NCBI RefSeq assembly: GCF_900100345.1
Contig: NZ_FMTT01000007.1
Span: 52,106 to 116,105, forward strand
Direction: 5' to 3'
Source of the DNA: Paenibacillus tianmuensis
GTDB taxonomy: Bacteria > Bacillota > Bacilli > Paenibacillales > NBRC-103111
DNA length: 64,000 nucleotides
Under the pieces are notes generated by a model. That model worked only from the letters and a program-made list of their open reading frames with translations, did no database searches and was not told the origin of the DNA. The translations under genes were made by a program, and so were the position numbers. Below, in pieces: positions 35,083-44,829 of this stretch (position 1 is the stretch's first letter; each line of letters starts with the position of its first letter).

Positions 35083-36855
35083 GTGAAAATCATCAAAGCG
35101 CTGCTCCGACCGGCCGCCGCTCTGCTGCTCGCCTTCCTGATGCCGCTTCAGGCCGCGGCCGCTCCGGCAGGCGCAGTCGATATGAAGATGGACGCCGTTC
35201 TGTCGGTGGACGTCAGCACGTCCATGAACGAGAGCGACGTCAACAAAGTCAGTAACGAAGCGATGAAAATGTTCGTCGACATGGCGTCCGTACAGGGCGA
35301 CAAAATCGGCATCGTCGCCTATACCGATCAAGTAATGCGCGAGAAGGCGCTGCTCACCATCAATTCCGCCGCGGATAAGCAGGACTTGAAATCGTTCATC
35401 GACAAGCTGGCGAAGGGGCCTTACACCGACATCGCCGTTGGCGTGAGCGAAGCGGTGAAGGTGCTCGAATCCGGTACGAAACAGGGGCACGTGCCGCTCA
35501 TCGTGCTGATGACCGACGGCAACAACTGGCTGAACGCCGGCCGCACGCAGCAGCAGTCCGATCAAGAGCTCGCCGATGCGATCAAGAAAGCGCAGGACAA
35601 AGGCATCCCGATTTATACGATCGGGCTCAATGCCGACGGAAAGTTGAACAAGGCGGTGCTGGAGCGCATTTCCCACGAAACGAAGGGCAAATCGTTCATC
35701 ACGAGCACGGCGGACAACCTGCCGCAAATTTTGAGCGAAATTTACGCGAGCCACTTCAAGCTGAAGGTCGTGCCGCTGAACGGCTTTGTGGCGAATGGAC
35801 AGTTTCAGGATGTGACGGTGACAATTCCGAACGCCAGCGTGCAGGAAGCGAACATCTCGATCATGTCCTCGAAGCCGGTGGAAGTCAAGCTGTTCGACCC
35901 GTCCGGCAAAGAGCAGAAAACTCCGTCGGACCGCGTCGTGTATACGGCTTCGAGCGCCTACTCTTTATTGAAAATATTGACCCCGGCGCAAGGCGATTGG
36001 AAGCTGCAGGTCAAAGGTGTACAGAAGGAGAAAATTAACATCAACCTCGTGTACAATTACGATCTCCAGCTCGTCATGGAGCCCCTAGCATCGACGAAGT
36101 TAAAGCCGGGCGATGAAGTGCAGGTCAAAGCGTATTTGCAGACCGCCGGGCAAAAGACGGCCGATGCGGATTTGTACAAGGGCTTGAAGGCGTCGGCGGT
36201 CTTGACGGACCTGGATACGAAGAAGACCGAGGAGAAGCCGCTCACGATCGGCGCGCAAGGCATTGCGGGCAGCTTCAAGGTACCGGACGCGCACGATTAC
36301 GAGCTTAAGATCAAGGCGGAGGGCGCGAACTTCCTGCGCGAGACGACGTCCGCGAAGCTCACAGCCAAATCCGGCGGAGCGGCGGCCAAGCCTGCGACCG
36401 AGCAGGCGAAGGAGCCGGCGGCCGCTGCGCTCAGCCCGACCATATGGGCGGCGATCATCGCCGGGGCGCTTGTGCTTGCGGGAGCCGTCCTGTACGCGCT
36501 GGCGGCTTACCGCAAAGCGAACAAGGGCTTCGTCGGGCAGCTCGTAATCGAGGTCAAGGACGAGGACACGGGCGAGCGGACGAATCCGCAGTACCGCAAG
36601 CTGAACGCGTTCAAGGGCAAGGTGACGCTGCATCAGCTGCTCCAGCTCGCGCCGGAGTTTGCGGAAACGAAGGACATCGTCTTCCGGCCCGGCCCGAACG
36701 ACACGGTACTGCTGCACAATGCGACGCCCTGCGTCGTCGAAAAAGGCGGACGGATGTTCGATGCCGCCAAAGGAAAAGAAATTCGTGCAAATGACCGCAT
36801 CAAAATCGCGCTTCAAAACGTCAATAAGTCGATAAGCGTCGAATACTTGAAATAA
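35083..36855 (+). CDS. vWA-domain membrane protein (first gene of tubulin operon)
   Basis: A 590-residue protein with a signal peptide (KIIKALLRPAAALLLAFLMP, then Ala-rich), an extracytoplasmic vWA domain with a full MIDAS (DVSTS at 43-47 and the TDG of LMTDGNNW), two or three beta-sandwich domains, a membrane helix (TIWAAIIAGALVLAGAVLYALAAY, about 467-490) and a C-terminal cytoplasmic domain of about 100 residues that looks FHA-like (VFRPGPNDTVLLHNATPCVVE). It could bind a metal-dependent protein ligand outside and signal inside. The start is a GTG at 35083, 10 bp after TTTGGAGG; the ATG at 35074 is too close to that site. It heads the operon with the tubulin-like gene 38 bp later. Confidence 0.85.
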   Translation: MKIIKALLRPAAALLLAFLMPLQAAAAPAGAVDMKMDAVLSVDVSTSMNESDVNKVSNEAMKMFVDMASVQGDKIGIVAYTDQVMREKALLTINSAADKQDLKSFIDKLAKGPYTDIAVGVSEAVKVLESGTKQGHVPLIVLMTDGNNWLNAGRTQQQSDQELADAIKKAQDKGIPIYTIGLNADGKLNKAVLERISHETKGKSFITSTADNLPQILSEIYASHFKLKVVPLNGFVANGQFQDVTVTIPNASVQEANISIMSSKPVEVKLFDPSGKEQKTPSDRVVYTASSAYSLLKILTPAQGDWKLQVKGVQKEKININLVYNYDLQLVMEPLASTKLKPGDEVQVKAYLQTAGQKTADADLYKGLKASAVLTDLDTKKTEEKPLTIGAQGIAGSFKVPDAHDYELKIKAEGANFLRETTSAKLTAKSGGAAAKPATEQAKEPAAAALSPTIWAAIIAGALVLAGAVLYALAAYRKANKGFVGQLVIEVKDEDTGERTNPQYRKLNAFKGKVTLHQLLQLAPEFAETKDIVFRPGPNDTVLLHNATPCVVEKGGRMFDAAKGKEIRANDRIKIALQNVNKSISVEYLK

Positions 36856-36893
36856 ATATCCCATTTGGCCTTGGTAACAGGAGGAGTCCGGAC

Positions 36894-39800
36894 ATGAAAG
36901 CAGTAGTCAGAGAGCATATACAGCAGTTGGACGTATCCTTGGGCGGTGGCATTGTCAGCGAGAAAATCCGCGTCGACACGATCGACAACCCGATGCTGGT
37001 CATCGGTCTCGGCGGAACGGGTATCGATGCGCTGCTGCGGCTCAAGTATCAGGTGAACCGGCGGTTCAAGCTGCCGGAGGACCCGTTCACGAAGAAAAAG
37101 CGCGAGAAGCCCGACAACATCGAGTTTCTCGCGTTCGAGACGAACGAGTACGACCGCAACAAGCGGTACAAGGGCATCGGCCTCGATCCGATGACCGAAT
37201 TCGTGCTGCTGTCGAACGCCGAGATCGGCAGCGTGCTGCAAAACCGCAGCATTTTGGAGCCGTATATGAAAGAATGGCTGTCGCCGGAGCTGACGATTAC
37301 GGACGGCATCAACGGCGCTTCGGGCGTCCGGCAAGCCGGTCGGCTGCTGCTGTTCACGAAGATCGTGCAGGTCGTACAGACGATCGAGCGCAAAATCAAG
37401 ACACTGTCGGTCGGCACGAACAAGAAGCTGATGGTGTTCTTGCTGACGGGCATCTCCGGCGGCACGGGAAGCGGCTGCTTCCTCGATATCGCGTATATCG
37501 TGCGCGGCATTTTGGAGCGGGATTACGGCTCGGCTGGCGTCGACAAAGTCGGCATTCTCGGCTACCTGTTCACGCCGGACGTCAATTTAGCGAACAAGGC
37601 ATTGACCGAGCATTCGCGCGAATATATCAAGAAGAACGGTTATGCGGCGCTCAAGGAGCTTGACTACTGGATGAACGTCGACGAACGAGGCGACCGTTTC
37701 AAGCAGCAGTACGCGAACATTTTGACGGTCAACTCGCCGATGCCGCCTTTTAACCTCGCGCACCTCATTTCGGCAACGAACCTCGAAGGCAAGCAGCTCG
37801 AAAATGCGTACGACTACTGCATGAACGTGACGGCGGAGAACATTACGAACTTTATGGCAAGCGAGCAAAAGCAGTCCGGCGAGGAATTCGCCATTCACGA
37901 CTATATCAGCAACATCCGCACGAACATCAATCAGATGCCGAAGACGTATGCGGCGAACTATCAATACAATATTTTGGGCGCGTCGTCCGCGGTCCTGCCG
38001 ATCGAGGAAATGACGACGTTTTTGGCTTATAAAGTATTTCAGCGTATGTCGACAATGTTCGAGGCGGGTCCGAGTCAAGAGGACGTCGAGAAGCTGGCGC
38101 ACAAGCTGGGCCTTGACCCGGATTCGATCCACCGCGAATTCGACAAAAGCGTGCCGGAGCCGCTGCCCGGCTACCAGAACAGCGAGCGGCTCAGCTACAA
38201 CAACGTCGTCAAGCAGCAGATCGTCCATATCGACACGGAGCTGGAGCAGAGCTACCTGTCCCGGGCCCGGGAGGAGTACATCAAGAGCCGCAAACAGCTG
38301 CCGGGTCAAATCCGGGAAGTGTTCGCCGAGCAGATGGGCAAAATGTTCCGCCATCCCGAGCAGGGGCCATTTTACGTGTCGCGGATCGTTTTGCAGGACA
38401 AAGGCTTCTGCCTGCTGAAGCTGATCTCGTCGTATATCGAATCACTGAAGGAAAACGTGTACCGCATTCCGCGGGATATCGAGGCGGCGGGCGATACCGC
38501 CATACAGAAGCTGACCGAAGCGAAGAGCGCGTTCATCTCGAAGGACAAGAAGAAGGACGCCTATATTGAAGCGAAAATCCAGGAATATCTGCTGCACTCC
38601 GATCGCGAGCGGATGGAGCAGATGATCGAGTTCTATGAGGATCTCTACACGCTCATCAACAACGACAACTCGCGTATTTATCAGGTGTTTACGGAAATCT
38701 TGAACGAGCTGAACAAAATATTCCAAAAGAACGGCGATATCCTGACCAAAGGGCAGGAGGAAGTCGATCACAAGGGCAACCGCACGTACTATTGGAATAT
38801 CGTCAGTGTGCCGGATATGGCGAAGCTGATCGGCGACGTGACCGACGAGAAGAACGTCACCGAGCTGATCCGCGACTTTACGCAGGAGCTGCTGGAGAAA
38901 TCGAACCAGTGGATCAAGGAGCAGGAAGTGGACGTCGTCTCCTCGATTTCCGAGTTTTTGACCGAGCAGTTCAGCGACCTGATCACGAAGTCGATGGAGG
39001 ATTTCCTGATCATCAAGTACGGCCACGAGGATTCGCTGGAGAAGCTGGTGGAGCAAAAGATCGCCGGGCGATTGTACGAGGAAGCGAAGCCGGTGTTCCA
39101 TTTGACCAACAGCTCGGGCCATTTCAATTTCCCGTCGTGGGGCTTCGTCTCCGTGCCGGTGAAGGCGCCAAATATTTTCAAGGGCATCCGCAACTTCCAG
39201 GACAACGCCATCGCGAACTCGCGCTTCACGATCAAGGAGAGCGAAGTAAAAAACCGCGTCTTCTGGCTAAACACCCAGAACGGCATTCCGCTGTTCCTGT
39301 ATACGCCGTTGAAAGTATACGAGGAAAGCTACGAGCGCTCGATTCTGGAGCCGGAAGGCGTCGGACGTCATCTTGTCCAGAATGAGAAGACGAACTGGAC
39401 GTACCTGCCGTCGCCGATTCCGGAAAAATCGTGGGGCGACACGTACGAAAACACGCGCGTAAAACATTACAACGCCGACGTCCGCAGCGTGTTCGACCAA
39501 TCGCTGTCCTTGCGCATCATCCGCGAGAAGTCGGTGGATCAAGGCACGACGGGCCGCTACGAGTGCGTATTCACGAAGCCGTTCGATCTGGAGCAAAAGC
39601 TGGCGTCGTACTCGATGCAGCTTGACGCGGCGAAGCCGAACCTCGGCGAGATCAAGCGCTGCGTCGCCGACTTGAAGGCGCTTGTGGCAGGCGGCTTGGA
39701 GCAAGACAGCCTGAAAGACATCTTCGGCAGCGTAAACGAGGAGATGGCGAAGGAGAACCTGATCCGCTCGCCAGAGCTGCTGCGACGCGTCCGCGATGAG

Positions 39801-40283
39801 TTGGGCAAGTACCGCCGGATCGAGGCGAAAATTGCCGAGCTGGAGCAGGTACTCGCCGCTCATCAGGACGAGGAGAAATTCATCCAGCAGTTCATCGAGG
39901 CGATGTATACCGGCGCGATCGTCAAAAAGGGCGCGCTGTACGTGTACGACCATGACGCGGAAGAGGACCCATGGGAGCCGTTCGTCAATTTGATGCAGGC
40001 GGGTAAATTCCCGGAATACGAAATTTACCGCAAAATCCGCGCCCTTGACGCAAAGCGCCTCGGTTTGCTCCAGCGCAAATCGTCGAAGCTCAGCCAGCAG
40101 CTTACCGCTCAAGAAGACATCAGCGGCCTGCTGACGAAGCTGCAGGACATGGCCGGCGCCTACCAGGACGCCAAGTCCGCGCTCGACTACGACCGCGGCG
40201 AATACGTTGACGGCGAAGACATGTACCAATTCTACAAGCAAATCGCCAGCAAGGTGAGCGATATCCTCCGCGGCTTAAAGTAA
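36894..40283 (+). CDS. Large tubulin/FtsZ-like protein (Tubulin_2 type)
   Basis: An 1129-residue protein whose N-terminal half belongs to the tubulin-FtsZ superfamily. The Rossmann start is MLVIGLGGTGIDALLRL (GLGGTG, 38-43), and the nucleotide-binding signature is LTGISGGTGSGCFLD (GGTGSG at 189-194). The family usually called Tubulin_2 has this pattern. The following 600 residues are mostly helical with charged coiled-coil stretches (EQVLAAHQDEEKFIQQF) and no second catalytic site that I see. It may polymerise with GTP under the membrane. It is flanked by a vWA gene upstream and, after a terminator and a long inverted repeat, by a second set with another vWA protein and a GTPase. As I recall, comparative genomics has linked FtsZ-like proteins, vWA proteins and a GTPase in a proposed membrane-remodelling system. 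Confidence 0.85.
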   Translation: MKAVVREHIQQLDVSLGGGIVSEKIRVDTIDNPMLVIGLGGTGIDALLRLKYQVNRRFKLPEDPFTKKKREKPDNIEFLAFETNEYDRNKRYKGIGLDPMTEFVLLSNAEIGSVLQNRSILEPYMKEWLSPELTITDGINGASGVRQAGRLLLFTKIVQVVQTIERKIKTLSVGTNKKLMVFLLTGISGGTGSGCFLDIAYIVRGILERDYGSAGVDKVGILGYLFTPDVNLANKALTEHSREYIKKNGYAALKELDYWMNVDERGDRFKQQYANILTVNSPMPPFNLAHLISATNLEGKQLENAYDYCMNVTAENITNFMASEQKQSGEEFAIHDYISNIRTNINQMPKTYAANYQYNILGASSAVLPIEEMTTFLAYKVFQRMSTMFEAGPSQEDVEKLAHKLGLDPDSIHREFDKSVPEPLPGYQNSERLSYNNVVKQQIVHIDTELEQSYLSRAREEYIKSRKQLPGQIREVFAEQMGKMFRHPEQGPFYVSRIVLQDKGFCLLKLISSYIESLKENVYRIPRDIEAAGDTAIQKLTEAKSAFISKDKKKDAYIEAKIQEYLLHSDRERMEQMIEFYEDLYTLINNDNSRIYQVFTEILNELNKIFQKNGDILTKGQEEVDHKGNRTYYWNIVSVPDMAKLIGDVTDEKNVTELIRDFTQELLEKSNQWIKEQEVDVVSSISEFLTEQFSDLITKSMEDFLIIKYGHEDSLEKLVEQKIAGRLYEEAKPVFHLTNSSGHFNFPSWGFVSVPVKAPNIFKGIRNFQDNAIANSRFTIKESEVKNRVFWLNTQNGIPLFLYTPLKVYEESYERSILEPEGVGRHLVQNEKTNWTYLPSPIPEKSWGDTYENTRVKHYNADVRSVFDQSLSLRIIREKSVDQGTTGRYECVFTKPFDLEQKLASYSMQLDAAKPNLGEIKRCVADLKALVAGGLEQDSLKDIFGSVNEEMAKENLIRSPELLRRVRDELGKYRRIEAKIAELEQVLAAHQDEEKFIQQFIEAMYTGAIVKKGALYVYDHDAEEDPWEPFVNLMQAGKFPEYEIYRKIRALDAKRLGLLQRKSSKLSQQLTAQEDISGLLTKLQDMAGAYQDAKSALDYDRGEYVDGEDMYQFYKQIASKVSDILRGLK

Positions 40284-40318
40284 CAGCTTCGTAAGTCATA
40301 GCGATAGCGATATAAATA

Positions 40319-40350
40319 CGCAGCCGAATCCAAGGCTGCGGCGGTTTTTT
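40319..40350 (+). terminator. Terminator after the tubulin-like gene
   Basis: CGCAGCC (40319-40325) pairs with GGCTGCG (40334-40340), then GCGG and TTTTTT. It divides the locus into a vWA-tubulin unit and a second downstream unit. Confidence 0.75.
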
Positions 40351-40358
40351 AGTTAACT

Positions 40359-40523
40359 TCGTGAAATTTAGTGAGATTAGGCAAGATATGCCCTGGAAGA
40401 AGCGCTTGCGCTGTCCGCCTTTGAAATCTGTGAAAATACCATTAAACTTCAATTCAACTTTCACAGGTTTCAAGAGCGGCTGGAGGGGGGATATCTTGCC
40501 GTTCTCCCCGCTTAATTTCACGT
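40359..40523. repeat. Long imperfect inverted repeat, about 165 bp
   Basis: The left arm begins CGTGAAATT, has GGCAAGATAT at 40380-40389 and CTGTGAAA at 40428-40435. The right arm is its imperfect complement: TTTCACAGG (40459 onward), ATATCTTGCC (40491-40500) and AATTTCACG ending at 40523. The unpaired centre is about 22 bases. It could be a small palindromic mobile element, or a structured leader of the next gene. Confidence 0.75.
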
Positions 40524-40544
40524 CCCCGATTGGAGGTCAGGATC

Positions 40545-42938
40545 ATGCGGGAGAAATTGATGCAATTCGCGAGCGCATACGCCGCGGAAACAAACAGCAT
40601 GGGAACAGGCGGGGATGAGCTTCGCAGCATCAACCATCCCCTCGTGTTCCTGTTCGTCGGCGACCGGTCGGCAGAGGCGCTGGAACAGGTGTACGACCTG
40701 AACCGGAAGAAGTGGAACAACAGCGCCGGCGTCGTTTATTTACATATCGGCACGGAGGCCGGCACACAGGAGGCCGCCGCGCGGGACAACGTCTACAGCT
40801 GCCGTTTCGGCGGAGGCGGCGGAGACAAGAAGACGCAGCGCGCCGAAGCATACAGGCAGTTTTACCGGGACGAGGCGAAGCTGCTTGAATTGAACGTCCT
40901 CCTGCGGCAGATGAACAGCCGCATCTCGGAGTTCGGACGGCTGTACGCCTCGCTGCAGCGGGTCAATATCGCCGTGGTCACGCGGGTGGACGATCCGCTC
41001 AACGCGCTTGTGCCCGAGCTGACGGTGTTGATGAAATCGATCTTCGGCGAGAGCTTCCGCTCCGTGGTCGTCGACTTGTACGGACTGCTGCAGGAGCAGC
41101 GTCCGGGCGACGATTTCGCGTATGCGGCATCGCTCGGCGTCAGCTTTATGCGCGAGCTGGACGAGGTCCAGCGGCGGGAGTTCCGCTTGGCCGCGGAACT
41201 GCAAGTGACGGGCGACGGCATCCGGCTGCCGGTCGAGCACCGGGACGCGGCATTGTTCGACACGGTGTATATGATCGGAGACAAGGACGAACGCGGACTA
41301 TTTGCAGCCGGTGGCATGCAGCGGTGCTACGAGATCGTGTGCCATGTAAACCTGCTCAAGAACCGCAAAGCCGCTGACGAGGTCGATCCGAGGCACAGCG
41401 CTTACAACCACCAGCAGTTCAAGCAAAACATGATGCCGCCAGGCGAAGCGGGCGGCATTTACGCCTCCGCGGGATTCGCCAAGGTGACGCGGCCCAATCA
41501 GGCGATCGCCCTGACGGTGCTGTATCATCTGTACCGGGGGATGCTGCAGCGGATGCGCGATAACGCGCTTATCCAGCCGACGGAGCTGCTGGAGCTGGCC
41601 GAGCTGGACCCGAGGAAGGCGGAGGCGAGCGTCCGGACCGTAGCAGGCGAGCGGGCGAATCCGGTCGACGCCATGTACGGCTTGCTTTATGAGAACGTGC
41701 CGCACCACGAGCTGCGGTCGATGTCTCTGCGGCAGGCGGAGGCGGCTTTGTTCGGGGCGAACGCCCGAACCTTCTTCGAGACGAATGCCGTCCGGGTCAT
41801 GGAAGCGGCGCTTGAGGCTCGGGACGGGGCCGGAAGGCTCGGTCAAACGCTGCAGCGCAAAGCGATCGATCATCCGTCATACGGGTGCTATTGCATGTAC
41901 TTGTGGACCTCGGAGCAGGAACGCGGAGCGGAGACGCCCAGTCTTGTCGCCATGGTCCGGGAGTGGCGCAAGGAGGCCGAGCGGCAGCTCGAAGACGGCA
42001 AGCTGGACCTCGAAGCGCTGTACGAGGAGCGGGTGGAAGATCAGCGGTATGCCAAAGGCTCTCTGCTCGGTTTTCTTTCGCCCAAGAGTCAGGTCAAGCC
42101 GCTGGCCCGGGGAATGCTTGAGCAAATCTACGGCTTGAAATACGAGCTGCTGCTGCTGGAGCTGACCATCCGCGAGCTTCGGAGCTACGAGCGGAAGCTG
42201 GAAGAGATCCACGACCGAATGAAGCGGTATGTCCAGCAGCTTCACGACATCGAAGCGGCACTGCTCGACGCGAGCCGCCGCAGCATCTCGGAGACGAACG
42301 ACGAGCTGGGACGCAACATTAACGAATACTACGGCCATGTTGTCGAAGTGATCGCCGCCGAAACGGAAAACCGCCGGGGGCCGCAGTTTTATTTTGACGA
42401 ACGGTGGGTCGGTAACGTGACCGCGCTGCTTGCGCAAAGCGACGAAGCGCTGGTCGATAGGTTGATTGCGGCGGCGAAGCGGGAATGGTTCGTCCATCCG
42501 CTGTTCCACCAGCCATTCGAGCAGGAGCTGCTGGCGCGGGCGAACGTGGCAGTCAGCTACGACAACCGTGAGGTGCTGACGAAGGAAGAGCTGTACCGCG
42601 ATCTGTACGTGACGCTAGAGAGCGAGGCGGCGATCCGGCTGGACGTCTACAACTATACGCATAAGCATCGGTACGAGGAAAAATATTTTTTCGGCGATTT
42701 TCAAAGCGAATTGATACAGTATGCGTACAGCGTCGATCACGGAAGCCGTACCTACAAGCTCGGCTGCATCCATGAGAAGAAGCAAAGCGGCGTCGAGAAG
42801 CTGAATCTGATGGGCGGGTTCCGCATGGCCGACCTGATGTACTACCGTAACGGCAGGCGGTACTACGATACATATGTGCGCAGCGGATACGAGTTTCACG
42901 GACGTGAGATGCCGGAAGAACCGGCGGCGGAAGGATGA
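40545..42938 (+). CDS. Uncharacterised 797-aa protein of the tubulin/vWA locus
   Basis: A large soluble protein, start ATG 40545 with GGAGG 8 bp upstream. The N-terminal region (HPLVFLFVGDRSAEALEQVYDLNRKKW; VVYLHIG) has the alternating strand-helix look of a nucleotide-binding-like fold, but there is no glycine-rich tubulin signature and no Walker motif, so it may be a degenerate partner of the tubulin-like protein. The middle and C-terminal parts are largely helical with coiled-coil tendency (ELTIRELRSYERKLEEIHDRMKRYVQQL). I do not recognise a family. It is the first gene of the second operon unit and its stop touches the acetyltransferase gene. Confidence 0.8.
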   Translation: MREKLMQFASAYAAETNSMGTGGDELRSINHPLVFLFVGDRSAEALEQVYDLNRKKWNNSAGVVYLHIGTEAGTQEAAARDNVYSCRFGGGGGDKKTQRAEAYRQFYRDEAKLLELNVLLRQMNSRISEFGRLYASLQRVNIAVVTRVDDPLNALVPELTVLMKSIFGESFRSVVVDLYGLLQEQRPGDDFAYAASLGVSFMRELDEVQRREFRLAAELQVTGDGIRLPVEHRDAALFDTVYMIGDKDERGLFAAGGMQRCYEIVCHVNLLKNRKAADEVDPRHSAYNHQQFKQNMMPPGEAGGIYASAGFAKVTRPNQAIALTVLYHLYRGMLQRMRDNALIQPTELLELAELDPRKAEASVRTVAGERANPVDAMYGLLYENVPHHELRSMSLRQAEAALFGANARTFFETNAVRVMEAALEARDGAGRLGQTLQRKAIDHPSYGCYCMYLWTSEQERGAETPSLVAMVREWRKEAERQLEDGKLDLEALYEERVEDQRYAKGSLLGFLSPKSQVKPLARGMLEQIYGLKYELLLLELTIRELRSYERKLEEIHDRMKRYVQQLHDIEAALLDASRRSISETNDELGRNINEYYGHVVEVIAAETENRRGPQFYFDERWVGNVTALLAQSDEALVDRLIAAAKREWFVHPLFHQPFEQELLARANVAVSYDNREVLTKEELYRDLYVTLESEAAIRLDVYNYTHKHRYEEKYFFGDFQSELIQYAYSVDHGSRTYKLGCIHEKKQSGVEKLNLMGGFRMADLMYYRNGRRYYDTYVRSGYEFHGREMPEEPAAEG

Positions 42939-43496
42939 ATGGAATGCATGAACGATAAGAACTCAACTATTTATATTCGCGCTTACGAACCTTCGGATGC
43001 GGAGGCGCTGCTCGCTTTGCATCTGAATAACCGGGAGTTTTTTCAAACGTATAACCCCGCTCGCGACGAAGCCTTCTATACGCTGGAAACCCAGCTCGCG
43101 AATATCGGCAATGGAAAAGACGAGTGGAATCAGGACAAACGATACCCTTTCGGTATTTTCCTGAAGGAGACGGGCGAGCTGATCGGGGACATCTCGTTGT
43201 TTGAAGTGAAGCGCGGTCCGCTGCAAAAATGTATGCTGGGCTACTCCCTGGATCAGCGGCATAATGGAAAAGGCTACATGTCCGAGGCGGTCCGGCTAGT
43301 CGTGGAGTTTGCGTTTAAAGAGGCCGGCTTGCACCGGATCGAAGCGGGCGCGAGTCCTCGCAACGCAGGCTCGCTGCGCGTTCTTGAGAAGGCGGGCTTT
43401 CGCTCGGAAGGCTTGGCGCGCAAAAACGTGAAAATCAATGGGATTTGGGAAGATCATCAAATGTATTCGCTTTTGGACGAGGACGTTTTGAAGTAG
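42939..43496 (+). CDS. GNAT acetyltransferase, RimJ/YdaF-like
   Basis: A 185-residue N-acetyltransferase of the ribosomal-protein alanine acetyltransferase-like group. Features are the substrate region RAYEPSDAEALLALHLNNREFF, the core strand IGDISLFEV, the acetyl-CoA motif LDQRHNGKGYMSEAVRLVVEFAF (Q/RxxGxG/A type) and the end ASPRNAGSLRVLEKAGFRSEGLARK. The first ATG lies one base after the upstream stop with AAGG 4 bp before; ATG 42948 is an alternative. It sits inside the tubulin/vWA/GTPase operon, so it may modify one of those proteins, or may simply be an insert. Confidence 0.9.
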   Translation: MECMNDKNSTIYIRAYEPSDAEALLALHLNNREFFQTYNPARDEAFYTLETQLANIGNGKDEWNQDKRYPFGIFLKETGELIGDISLFEVKRGPLQKCMLGYSLDQRHNGKGYMSEAVRLVVEFAFKEAGLHRIEAGASPRNAGSLRVLEKAGFRSEGLARKNVKINGIWEDHQMYSLLDEDVLK

Positions 43497-43512
43497 AAAG
43501 TGAGGAAGGCTG

Positions 43513-44811
43513 ATGAAACGTCGGAAATGGAATCCGCTGTTGACCGGGCTCAGCATCGTGGGTGGCTTTCTTGGATTTATTGCAGGGGAAATGATGCTCA
43601 GCTGGTGGGAAGGAACGCTGCACGAAACGGTGCTGATGGGGCTATATTTCGGGGTGTTTGCCCTGATCGTCGGGCTGTGCTGCCTGCTGGCGGAGATCCT
43701 GTCGCCGCAATTGAACGGAAGAAACTGGCGTCTCCGCTATGCCTCTGACGGATGGAAGCTGCTCGTTCCCGGCACGCTTCTTCTTCTGTTTGCGGCGGGG
43801 GCGCTGTTTCAATGGGCCTATGGGCTGTATTTCGATTCTGCGAAATCGGGCCGGCCGCAAGATTACGTACTCATTTTGGATACGTCCGAAAGTATGAAGC
43901 AGAACGACCCGAATAAGCAGAGCTTGCAGGCGGTCAAGTCGCTGATCGGGCAGATGGACAGCAACAAACGGGTCGGCGTACTGACGTTCAACGATACGGT
44001 GACGTGGGTGCAGAAGCTGACGCAGCTCAGCAGCGAAGCCGTCAAAAGCCAAGTGCTGGCGCAAATCGACGCGATTCCCGCCCCGATCGATGGAACGAAT
44101 ATCGCGCTGGCGCTTACTCAGGCGATCGACCATATGCAGAAGGAATCGCAGCGCAAAGGAGCCGTCATTCTCATCTCGGACGGCTACAGCGATGTGGACG
44201 TCGACCGGGTGGTGCAGCCTTACAATCTGGAAAACATAACCATACACACGATCGGGATGAAGCAGCCGAACGAGGAAGGAAGCCGCCTGCTGCAGCGGAT
44301 CGCCGAAGCGACAGGCGGAACGTTCCAAGAAGTGAAGCAGGCCGAACTGGTGACGGACGCTTTCCGCAACATCTATGTGAAAGACCATCATTTCCATCTC
44401 ATGAACGAACGGCAGGGACAGATGCATGTCAGCGGTTGGCACGCGGCGCTGCGGGTCGTGCTGATTCTGTTCATCGGCGCGCTGCTCGGGCTGTCGCTCG
44501 GCATCGTGTTCGATAATCGCTTCCTGGCGCGCAGCTTCGTTCTCGGCGGCGCGGTAGCCGGCCTGCTCGCAGGCCTGACGCTGGAATACGGCCTGCCCTC
44601 GGAGCATCCGGGCACCGTGCGCGCCATGGCGGACTTGATTTTGGCGGTCGTGCTGTCGCTGTCCACCTTGCTGTTCGCCGTTCATGAAAGCACCGGCGCG
44701 AACACAGGTCTTCGCCGCGGCAGAACGCGTGAGCTGTATGCCGGTCCGGATGGCGAGAGCAGCCGCTATGGCGGAAGAGACGGCAGCCGGACCGGCAAGC
44801 GGTTCCGGTAA
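43513..44811 (+). CDS. Membrane vWA-domain protein (second vWA of locus)
   Basis: A 432-residue protein. Three N-terminal membrane helices (LTGLSIVGGFLGFIAGEMM, TVLMGLYFGVFALIVGLCCLL, LLVPGTLLLLFAAGALF) precede a vWA domain outside the membrane with MIDAS residues Asp123, Ser125 and Ser127 (LDTSESM) and VILISDGYSD. Three more helices (VVLILFIGALLGLSLGIVF, FVLGGAVAGLLAGLTLEYG, MADLILAVVLSLSTLLFAV) and a basic C-terminus (RTRELYAGPDGESSRYGGRDG) follow. Ribosome binding site GGAAGG. Together with the first vWA protein it would provide the outside-sensing part of the system. Confidence 0.87.
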   Translation: MKRRKWNPLLTGLSIVGGFLGFIAGEMMLSWWEGTLHETVLMGLYFGVFALIVGLCCLLAEILSPQLNGRNWRLRYASDGWKLLVPGTLLLLFAAGALFQWAYGLYFDSAKSGRPQDYVLILDTSESMKQNDPNKQSLQAVKSLIGQMDSNKRVGVLTFNDTVTWVQKLTQLSSEAVKSQVLAQIDAIPAPIDGTNIALALTQAIDHMQKESQRKGAVILISDGYSDVDVDRVVQPYNLENITIHTIGMKQPNEEGSRLLQRIAEATGGTFQEVKQAELVTDAFRNIYVKDHHFHLMNERQGQMHVSGWHAALRVVLILFIGALLGLSLGIVFDNRFLARSFVLGGAVAGLLAGLTLEYGLPSEHPGTVRAMADLILAVVLSLSTLLFAVHESTGANTGLRRGRTRELYAGPDGESSRYGGRDGSRTGKRFR

Positions 44812-44829
44812 CGACGGGGGGCTGGCAAA

